Of a DNA stretch of 64,000 nucleotides, positions 53,977-64,000 are shown one piece after another. Under the pieces are notes generated by a model. The model made no database searches, had not been told where the DNA came from, and saw only the letters and a list, made by a program, of their open reading frames with translations. How positions within the stretch are numbered: the first letter of the stretch is position 1; each line of letters opens with the position of its first letter. The DNA comes from Thermothelomyces thermophilus ATCC 42464 (Eukaryota; Ascomycota; Sordariomycetes; Sordariales; Chaetomiaceae), in contig NC_016472.1 in NCBI RefSeq assembly GCF_000226095.1, forward strand, positions 4,092,001 to 4,156,000, given 5' to 3'. The translations under genes were made by a program, and so were the position numbers.

Positions 53977-56574
53977 AGATGACGTGGGACTCCGATCATT
54001 GATTGCACTGCATCAAGGTGGTTACAGCGAATGGTTTAGGACTCTATCCGCTGCCAGCGAACCAAACACCACCACAGCAGCAGCGAAGTTTTGCCGCGAT
54101 TTCGTGCCATTCGACAACGGGTCCTTTCACCGGACCCATCTCCTGGCTTCAACAAAAAAAAGAAATAAGAAAGTAAAAAGAAAAGAGAGAGAACTTTCAG
54201 ACGGCAAATACGAAACTGCTCAATGAATCGGTTGCTGCATTGGGCAGGGCGCAGGAACCGGACAGAGAGGCTGGGCAAACAGCAAACATGCCCTTTTTTT
54301 TTAGCGAGAGTTGTCTCGAGCCAAGAGGTATGTATGTAGTTAACGGCCTGGTCTCTTTCCCGCTTCTGGAAAGCCGATCCCCCGCCTCTTGCGCACAGAC
54401 ATTCTGTAAGATCCACTGTCCCCCGGCAATCATGGTAAATTCAGGAACAGCCCGAGCTCGGTTCGTTCCCCGCGCAGAGTTTCAGGAACAGGAAACGACA
54501 CCACTCCACCCAGCGCAGCTTTTCGGACAGCGCGGCGCGGGGCTCGAGGCAACAAGGCCTTCACCGCTTCCCGACCACCTGATCCAATAGAAAAACTTTG
54601 TCCTGAAGACGCCACACCACGAGGCAAGTCTCGTCGCAGACGCGCGATCTGTGTTCCGGTTGGGTTGACTTGACAAATATTCAAGACATGCGAGCTTTGC
54701 GGATACCGAGTTGGATCGTGGAGTCTCCCGGACAAGAAACCGAGAAACATGACAGGCGATAAGTGGCTCATAGATTATCGCACGGCGGCACGCCACTCCT
54801 CCAACCACACACCCCCCCCCCCCCCCGGGCCGGGGTTCCGAGCAGCAGACGGAGAGTTCGGCCTTTCTCATTGCCCGTTTGTTACAGCCAGAACATTCCA
54901 CCATTTCCGACCCCCATCTTATTCTGCCTTGCCAATGCTCGGGCACAAATTGCCATCAATCCATGTGCGCGCCATGTGCTGGCCAATGTTACCATCCTCC
55001 AGCGTGGCCCGATATCGCGTACTTTGTATGTAGGTACAGTACATACAGAGTATGTAGATGCAGCACACGCAAGATGAGGCGCAGACGCAAGTACCGATTA
55101 CTCCGTACTCGGTACTCGATACACAACACCACGGGTTCCCAAGTATTCCGTTCAACACAACTGGATTGGACCGTCCCTGTCTGGGCTTGACAGGGGCCGG
55201 ACCCAGATCGCCGAGCGGTTGACTGCCCTGTTTGGCTGGCCCGCCAAGTTAACCGCCCACCAAGCCGCCCACCACATCTGCAAGCACTTATCGTGCTGCT
55301 CCACCAATCCGGACGATAAGGCCCAAGCCCAAGCCGCTCGAGACAGCGGCGTTTCAGAAACCTGCCCTGCCGTCCGCGGATCATTTCCCTCAGCAATTGC
55401 TGCACACCTGCTCTGTGCCCGGTTCAAGCTTTGGCCAGAGGCGGTCCGTTGGCAACGGCCGCCGCCAACACACTTGGTTAGACCTCGCAGCTCCGGGGAG
55501 GAGGGGGTCAAGCCATCCCCGGCCCCCTCAAAGGGCGTACTGTACGCAGGAAAATACGAATACACTACACTACACACTCCACTAGATTGGTGTGGTGTGG
55601 TGTGGTGTGGTGTCATGTCCATTGCTACTACGCAGTCAGTACTGCGCATGCACGGCGCCCCACTAGCGTGCGTGTAAGTGCTGTCCTCCCACTGACACAA
55701 CCAAACCATTCCGCCGAAAGCGGGCCCCAACCCCCGGCCTGGCTCTTCTGGGCGCCGATGATGTGCGTGCGGCATGGGGGTGGCCCACGCCAGCCTTCTC
55801 CATACTCTAGAATTGAAAATGGCTCAAGTCTAGGGCGGACTTGCATACGGACTACCTACACTGGATGGGCTGTGGGCGTGGAGCGGGCTCGAGCGCACAC
55901 ACGCATATTAGAGTATAACTGCCGGCTTGCCCGGCTTCACATCACCATGGATATCTCTGATTTTTTGATGGCTCGGCAGGCCTACCACCTCCTCCTCACC
56001 ATCTCGTGGTGACCCTCCCATTTCCATCGAGGGCTCGCTGCCACTCTTTGATCTAGACACGGGAGCTCACAAAACCCACCACCCCAACCCAACCCCCCCC
56101 CCCCTTTTCCTCCTCCCTATCTGCTTCTCGTCCTTCGTTCCCGCCCTTTAACCCTCCTCGATCCGAGCAAAGGCCTTTGTGCCTTTAGCCCAATGCTCCT
56201 TCCAGCTTTCTGCACTGTCTGGTCTCTCAAATTTGAGTGACATTTCAAACGTTGGTCTCCCAATCGGCTCCTTCTAACAGCTGGTTCTCTAGCCTCGGCT
56301 CTGGTAGCACCGCGGTCAGAAAGCTGGGACAGAATGCCCTGATCCAGCCTGGGCAGCCGGATGCTCCGTTGTGGTGGATCTTGAAAAAAAAAAGGCATTG
56401 TAACGGGGACGAAGAGACTAACATTTTGCCGTTACACAGGGACGAGCAGTCCGCCATCAGTCTTGGGCAACGACTTCCCGGCTGCGCACACTTGCGTCTC
56501 CAGATGCTGGCGAGTTCCCGCCTTGGAGCACGCTAGACGGGAAGCTGTCTAGCAAAGGGATCGCGACGGATACT

Positions 56575-57612
56575 ATGCCCACGGATACCAGCACCATCAC
56601 AACCAGAAATCCACCCGCGGCTGGTAACTCGGCGGAGTCCTCGGATCATGGCGGCTCTGCCATCGGGAGTCACCGGACATTGGTGATCACCTTGAGCACC
56701 GTCCTCTCTGTGCTTGGGTTGGCCCTGGCCGTGGGAACGGTCTTGGTCTGCCTCAGGAAGCGTCGACGCCGGCTGCCGTTCCTTCCTCGAGGCGTCTCGC
56801 CCGTCGACGACGACGAGATCGAGAGATGGAAGTCGCCCAGGGATGACGAGAAGGCGAGGTTCCGGGCCGGAGACACCGACGTCGAAGCCGACGCAGCTTT
56901 TCACGAGGAGACGGGTGCTTCGTCGCACGCCAAGCACCCGTCGACGAGCTCGGTCAAGAAGCCGCCGAGTGTGATCATCTACAACAGACCGTACGATCCT
57001 CAGCCGCCCCGCCACTCCACCGACGCCGAGTCCCGCCGCTCCTTCGCACAGAACCACCCGGCCTACGGCGGCAAGACGAGCTTCGACAAGGCCCTCCCGC
57101 AGACCCCCGTCCTGGCCCGGGCGCCCAATTCGCGCGCGGGCCTGACGGACGCGACCGTCCCCGGCGACGAGCCGTTCATCACCAGCCCGAAACGCACCCC
57201 TTCCCGGCGCCTGTCCAAGCCGCCGCCACCAAACTCGGCCACGGGCCGGAGGTCCCACCACGCGAGAGCACGGAGCTCGCGGAGCAGCACGCGCAGCTTT
57301 GGCGAGTACTGCTCGAGCTCCGGCGGCATCGGCGGCGGCGGTGACCGCGGGTCGAGAGCCGCCTCCGACATGGAGCTCTCGCCCCGGTACTCCCATGACC
57401 ACCAACAACAACACGTGGTACGTCACGGCAGCCAGCACCAGCACTCGAGGAGCCATGCCACGACGCCCCGGGGCAGTCACTCGAGGGTATACTCGTCGTC
57501 GTCCATACCCCCGAGGCTGTCGTTTGGAGACGAGGCCTTGTTTGGTGGAGTATCTTCTCCTGCACGACCCAAGTTCCCTGACGAAGGGGGGGTTGGCAGG
57601 GCCATTGGCTAG
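56575..57612 (+). CDS. Single-span membrane protein with disordered basic tail, function unknown
   Basis: One intronless frame of 345 residues. A short Ser/Thr-rich N-terminus with NPPAAGNSAESSDHGGSA precedes one hydrophobic span at about residues 37-60 (LVITLSTVLSVLGLALAVGT). A strongly basic stop-transfer KRRRRLPFLPRGVSPVDDDE follows. By the positive-inside rule the N-terminus is outside and the tail inside; this is inference. The tail has EIERWKSPRDDEKARF, VKKPPSVIIYNRPYDPQP and SFDKALPQTPVLARAPNSRA, pieces I recall from other hypothetical fungal membrane proteins, then Ser/Arg/His-rich disorder. No signal peptide or enzyme motif is clear. The layout resembles fungal cell-surface sensors in a general way, but the short outer part is unlike the Wsc or Mid2 types. 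Confidence 0.78.
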   Translation: MPTDTSTITTRNPPAAGNSAESSDHGGSAIGSHRTLVITLSTVLSVLGLALAVGTVLVCLRKRRRRLPFLPRGVSPVDDDEIERWKSPRDDEKARFRAGDTDVEADAAFHEETGASSHAKHPSTSSVKKPPSVIIYNRPYDPQPPRHSTDAESRRSFAQNHPAYGGKTSFDKALPQTPVLARAPNSRAGLTDATVPGDEPFITSPKRTPSRRLSKPPPPNSATGRRSHHARARSSRSSTRSFGEYCSSSGGIGGGGDRGSRAASDMELSPRYSHDHQQQHVVRHGSQHQHSRSHATTPRGSHSRVYSSSSIPPRLSFGDEALFGGVSSPARPKFPDEGGVGRAIG

Positions 57613-59542
<1,930 letters not shown>

Positions 59543-60745
59543 ATGCCCTCGCGCAAGAGTGACGCCCGCCGGAACGACGTATCCGTCGCAAGGTTCGTTC
59601 TTGCCGAAGACGACAGCGCCATGGCCACCGAATCATCTGCGCCAGGGCCAGCATCATCATCATCAGCACCATCGGCGTCCAAAACAGACCACTCGGCGTC
59701 CGGCCCGGCACCTGGCACTCAACAACAACACCAACAACAACAACAGCACCAGTCCGGCGAGAAGAAGGAAAAGGAGAGGGACAAGGACAAGGATAATTTG
59801 ACCATCGAGGTGCGCATTGCCCGCGGGCTTCCCGAGGCCCGCACACTCTTGTGACCCAGCGGACTGAGGCAGGCTGACCGGGGCGAGTACAACTGCTGCA
59901 TAGGACCTAACACTACCCAAATCCATCATCACCCGGTTGGCCAAGGGCGTGCTGCCGCCCAACACGCAGATACAAGCCAACGCCATCCTCGCGCTGACCA
60001 AGAGCGCGACCGTCTTTATTAACCACCTGGCCAATGCGTACGTCCTTATCCTTCCTCCTGCTCGCTCGCTCGGTTCCTCGAACTAACAGCGGACCTGTGC
60101 GTCCTCCTAGCGCAAATGAATTCACCGTTCGCGCCAACAAGAAGACGATCATGCCCGCCGACGTCTTCTCGGCCCTCGACGAGATCGAGTACGGGTTCAT
60201 GCGCGAGAGACTCGAGGCCGAGTTTGCCAGTATGACCCCCTCCTCCCCCCACCCCCCCCCTTTTCTTTTCTCCTTATCTCTCAAGTTCTCCTTTCTTCCT
60301 TTGCACAAGCAATCAGTGAAGAAGGGCGAGAAAAGCGCAAGAGGAGAAGAAGAAGAATGATTTGGGGATGAGTACAAAACGACTGCTAACCTCTCATCCG
60401 CAACTTCGCACACAGAATACAACCAAGTCCAGACCTCCAAACGCTCCACCTACCGCAAAAAGGTCGCTGCCGCCAAGAAGGCCGCTGCCGCCGGCGGCGG
60501 CGCGGGCGATGCCGACGCGAGCCAGTCCACCAACGCCGACGCCTCTATGATGAGCACCGGCTCCGGTACTGCCGCTGTAGGCGGCGGCGACGAGGTTGCT
60601 GGGGGGCAAGCGAGGGCTACCAAGAAGGCACGGCTCGACTCCGCCTCCGCCGGGGACGGGTCGAGGATGGAGGTAGACGAGGGCGCGGGGCGGGGAGAAG
60701 GGGAGGAGGGGGTCTCGGATGCCGAGACGGTGCCGGAGGAGCAGC

Positions 60746-60776
<31 letters not shown>

Positions 60777-60924
60777 AGAGGAGGAGGAGGAAGAGGAGGA
60801 GGCTGAGGAAGAGGAAGAGGAGGAGGAGCAGGATGAAGAGGACGAGACGGAGGAAAGGGACGAGTTGGAAGAGCGGACGGCCAGGGAAGACGAGGACGAA
60901 GCGCTGGATGACGATAGTGATTGA
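59543..60924 (+). CDS. dpb4: DNA polymerase epsilon histone-fold subunit (Dpb4/POLE3)
   Basis: Four exons, join(59543..59809, 59904..60037, 60111..60229, 60416..60924), give 342 residues. Introns are GTGCGC...ATAG, GTACGT...CTAG and GTATGA...ACAG. Residues 1-89 are disordered, with Gln and Lys/Asp runs. Splicing gives IEDLTLPKSIITRLAKGVLP, then ANAILALTKSATVFINHLAN, then AANEFTVRANKKTIMPADVF and SALDEIEYGFMRERLEAEF: a complete histone fold at about residues 90-170 with the Dpb4-type L-P-K-x-x-I-x-R start. The tail is Lys/Ala-rich, then a run of about 50 mostly Glu residues. Family knowledge: Dpb4 pairs with Dpb3 in Pol epsilon and with a Dls1-type partner in ISW2/CHRAC remodelers. The N- and C-terminal extensions exceed those of yeast Dpb4 (196 residues). 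Confidence 0.94.
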
Positions 60925-63467
60925 TCCATTTGAGAGGCGCAACGCCCCCTGAAAGGAAGGAGGGGCGAAAGCAGAAGAGGAAGGGGGTGGGGTGGGAGGA
61001 AGAAGGAAAGAAGAACCCGAGGGACATCTTACTGAAGAGTGACATGTCGGGAACATGCGCTCTGGAGAGATGGGGAGGAAGTGATCTCTCGGAACGAAGA
61101 GAGAAGATTGGGGAAGGGGAGAAGGGAGGGGGGGGGCGCGCGGTGTGAGGGTTTCGGTGGGCCGGCGAGGCTGCAAACCGAGGCGGCTACGGTGATCCAA
61201 ACAGGGCGACTGTTTTTCTCCCCGGGAGCAACTACGTTGCGACTGCCTCCTTTGCGTTAGCAAGGGGGAGGAACGAACGGTTCACAGGCTGGGTTCGCCG
61301 TTCGACGCCGCCGTGTCGTTTTCGACCGGGGGCGAATGTAACCTGCTGCATTTCATTCTCCTACATCCACCGCTTTCACGCAGCTCGGAGTCACCCCGAA
61401 TGTCACTTAGCAAAAGCAAAGAAAGAAGAAGGAAAAAAACAGGTCGCCACCCCTCTTTTCGTACCCGAGGCGAGCGAGACATCGGTGACTTGATCGGCCG
61501 TTTTCTTCTGACCTCCGTACATACAAGATACCACCACGAAAAAGTTAGACGGTCACCTACTGGATACGGTTGCACGTCATTACCGGAGAACAAAGGAACA
61601 AAGAAAAAAAAAATAGTAACCAATCGTGTTGGTCAGCCCAGTGATTCTTGTCTTCCAAGTCAAGTGACTACTAGTCTTCACTGTTAGGACCAAGTTGCTT
61701 ACCCAGGTCGTGTCGAGCAGGGATAAAGGGGGGGGGGTTGGGAAGCATCATGCGGCGCCAGCCGCTACCCCGTTTCGTTCATACTGCAGCCAGCCCAAAG
61801 GGAAAACCGGATAGCTAGCGTAGCTAACGGGACCCCGTCGTGTTGCACAGGAATTTTCTGGGAAGGTGAACGATGGACTGTCTTGTGATCACACACACCA
61901 AAAGGCGAGGGCGCGGCCAATAAGGGACCAAAGAAGGCCAAAAACAGAAAAAAAAAGTCCAACACAACTCACATGTGCTGGGCTCGACTTTGTTGGTCTG
62001 GACTCGCGGAGGGAGCCCTTTCCCCCTCTCCCTTCTCTCGAGAGAACAAACAAGTTCTGCTACCCAACAGAAACACCAGTCAAGGGGTATATCGGCTATT
62101 TGCCAGGCATCACGGCTCTAACTACATCCAATAGTTCACATGCAGAAAGGGTCCAGAGACAGGAGGAAAGGGGGCGCGCAGTACAATTTCAAGGTCTCTC
62201 TGCTCGCCCACGTGTCATCATCCCAAAGCCATCATCCTGGCTGCTCGTGATCATTAAGGCAGCCCCCGCCCCCGATCCCGAACAAGTCCCAGCCACTCAT
62301 CCAATGCAAAGAACACGACGAGAGAGAGAGAGAAGTGAACCAGACATAAAGCGAGAATGTATCGAATCGGGCCGCACTGGACCAAAGAGAAACAAGGCAA
62401 GAAACCAGGAGTCGACCCTCATACATGGGACAAACACAGCTTGTTTCAGACAGAACAGAAGTAGCTCATTGGAAATGACAAAATAATCCCACCAATGCTA
62501 GCAGCCTGCCCTGAGGAAGTCTGCGCAAATAGAGATGTCCACTCTGAGGGTCCCCGAGGGAGGGGAAAAAAAAGGCCCATGTACTAAGGTCAGTTCGGTA
62601 GAATGGGAATAAGTAGAAAGTAAATGACGATACAAAGCCGGTAAAAAAAAAAGGGACCCTCGATATGTGCCTCCATGTCTCCTCGGCATCAGCCAGCCAA
62701 CACCCAAAAAAAAAGCAAATTTCGCTAACAAGCCCAATGACAACCCAAAAATATACTCAGAAGCTGAACAAAAATCGCGAGTAAGAGATGGCGGTTGTAG
62801 GAAGGAACCAGTCAAACTTCGAAACCCGCCGCCTTCAAAGAGGCCCAGGTTCGCCGCCACCGCACCGAATCCGGTGTCTGATGAGCCGAAAACCAAAGTG
62901 ACCGAGAGAGTCGTCAACCCGATAATCGTGTGCGGCATCAATGGCGTTAGGGGTATCAATGAAAGATTCGGTGAGAGACGAAAAGATCGTAAATGGAAAG
63001 CGAGCAAACCGGACGGCGGGAGAGAGGGGAGAAGGGGGAAAGGAGAAGATGAATAGAAGCGAGAAGAAGAGAAATTGCAAGGTATCATAAGAAAGAAAAG
63101 AGATTGAGCGAAACATAAACCTTCCCCGAACTCCTCTATTCCCGAAACTGATACCCTCCCCCCCATTGGGCGGTCCGGGTGCTGCAAGCAGACTAACCGC
63201 CTCCCCTAAGAGCAATTTGCCTTCCCATCGACCGTACACGATGTTTAAAACATGTTAAGAAAGAGGAGCCGAGAAAGTGAAGGGTTATTTCCACCCAAGG
63301 AGAGAAACGGACGGGGGTGGGGGTTTCTCAACGATCGCCGAGCGCACAGAGTCGAATAACTTTTCTCCAGGACGAGGCCGGCATCAAGGCCGCTAGTTGC
63401 CGAACCATGACGACCGATTGTTCCAGCGTCGCCCTGCCCGGTCCGTGACCCGCTGTTGCGTGCTAAC
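60925..63467. other. Intergenic region between convergent genes
   Basis: No supported gene in 2.5 kb between two stops. Much is purine-rich on the plus strand (for example 60940-61140 and 63000-63110), and A runs are frequent. Part may be the long 3' UTRs of the flanking genes. The frames on either strand are low-complexity. Confidence 0.5.
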
Positions 63468-64000
63468 TCACTGCGGCTGATTGGTCCACCACTGCCCCGG
63501 AGTAGCCTGCTGCTGCGACCAGGCTTGCGTAACCGCCGGCGCTTGCGGACTCTGTTGCATGTACTGCCGCGGTGTCTGATCCGCGGGATACATTCCCTGC
63601 GTTGCGGCGGGGCCGTACCCCTGGCCCATACTCGGCATCCCCGAGTACGACAAGCCGCCCGGCTGGACCGGCCCTGAAGCGCTCGAGTGCCGCATCTGCG
63701 GAGCGGGAGACTGCTGCGGGTGGGGAGACGGCTGAGACTGGGTCGTGTAGGCCGAGTAGCCGTGCTGAGGGGTCTGCGGCGTAGGGGGCCACATCTGGTT
63801 TTGCGAGTAGCTGTAGTTTTGCTGCGTGGTATGCGGCAGGGTTCCGGTGGAGCCTGAAGACGGATACGTTGGTCTCGATGTGCTCTGAGCCGGGTTGTGG
63901 GCCATACCTCTGAGCGTATTTTGGCCAACGGGATTCTGCGCGTGGATGGGCTGCGAGTAGGGAGCAGCCGTCATCATAATGGGGCTCTGATTCGGAACGA
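63468..64000 (-). CDS. 3' end of a Gln/Pro/Ser/Tyr-rich protein gene (partial, runs off the right edge)
   Basis: The minus-strand frame is open from the window edge to a stop at 63468, giving about 177 residues of the C-terminus with no visible intron. It reads through two Met codons (PIMMTAAPYSQPIHAQNP), so the real start lies beyond the window. Composition is prion-like: Gln, Pro, Ser, Tyr, Gly and Met dominate (QQNYSYSQNQMWPPTPQTPQ, and the end QQATPGQWWTNQPQ). Such tails occur in fungal RNA-binding proteins and transcription regulators. I do not recognise the family, and the domain that would name it is outside the window. Confidence 0.75.
   Translation of the reverse strand, partial: VPNQSPIMMTAAPYSQPIHAQNPVGQNTLRGMAHNPAQSTSRPTYPSSGSTGTLPHTTQQNYSYSQNQMWPPTPQTPQHGYSAYTTQSQPSPHPQQSPAPQMRHSSASGPVQPGGLSYSGMPSMGQGYGPAATQGMYPADQTPRQYMQQSPQAPAVTQAWSQQQATPGQWWTNQPQ

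Larger units (their letters stand above)
50594..56574. other. Longest gene-free stretch (6 kb), no supported gene
   Basis: Many open frames overlap on both strands, but none shows family resemblance, codon-like bias or plausible introns. Visible structure: TACGGAGTA-type copies at 51149, 52664 and 55099; the 15-base palindrome at 51158-51172; a TATG/CATA palindromic run at 51373-51403; A-rich tracts at 51684-51716 and 52450-52477; an inverted repeat at 53948-53976; a C run at about 54811-54826; GTGTG repeats at 55588-55612. Its right end holds the promoter of the next gene. Confidence 0.5.

Noticed and set aside
55200-55260. GCCGAGCGGTTGAC resembling a tRNA A box
   Set aside because: No B box (GTTCRANNC) at suitable spacing and no acceptor-stem pairing.
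55152-55775. A 207-residue minus-strand frame
   Set aside because: It is partly coded by GTGTG and CACAC repeats; no domain is visible.

Overview
This window is nuclear DNA from a filamentous ascomycete. Genes are intron-bearing, with introns of about 50-190 bases that start GTRAGT or GTAYGT and often carry CTRAY branch sites. Coding DNA is GC-rich. The proteins (complex I 12.3 kDa-type subunit, verprolin, CHORD protein, bHLH factor and others) look most like Sordariomycetes, probably Sordariales and perhaps Chaetomiaceae; that placement is recalled family resemblance, not a search. I support 22 protein genes. All but the last, which runs off the right edge, appear complete. I recognise no rRNA, tRNA, CRISPR array, biosynthetic cluster or transposon.

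Layout. 0.2-7.1 kb: mitoribosomal mL54 (-), complex I NDUFB10 (-), a nucleolin/Nsr1-type protein (+), and a one-span membrane protein (-) with a good Atg8-interacting-type motif. 7.1-12.9 kb: gene-poor, with short palindromic repeats. 13-19.3 kb: verprolin (-), a mitochondrial protein of unknown role (+), and a four-span membrane protein (+, five exons). 21.9-29.6 kb: CHORD/CS co-chaperone (-), divergent glutaredoxin-like protein (+), HpcH/HpaI aldolase (-), LSM8 (+), nucleoside hydrolase (-). 31-40.4 kb: a lysine-rich membrane-anchored protein (+), a conserved unknown (+), a Tma17-like protein (-), and a mitochondrial rhomboid (+). 41.7-50.6 kb: an eight-exon PhoD-like phosphatase (+), a bHLH factor (-), and P5C dehydrogenase (-). 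50.6-56.5 kb: the longest gene-free stretch. 56.6-64 kb: a one-span membrane protein (+), DNA polymerase epsilon subunit Dpb4 (+), and the 3' end of a Gln/Pro-rich gene (-).

The genes are mostly unrelated housekeeping genes. At least five products (mL54, NDUFB10, the 15.4 kb protein, the rhomboid and P5C dehydrogenase) probably act in mitochondria, but no operon-like logic is visible. Divergent pairs share 0.4-1.4 kb promoter regions.

The most unusual non-genic signal is a family of short near-palindromes built on TACGGAGTA / TACTCCGTA. I count 16 exact 9-mers, all between genes, against about 0.5 expected by chance at even base composition. Some extend to 16-18 base palindromes or foldbacks. 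The most interesting protein lead is the 5.6-7.1 kb membrane protein: removal of a frame-neutral 57-base intron places its W-x-x-V motif directly after acidic residues, so it may be an unrecognised autophagy receptor.
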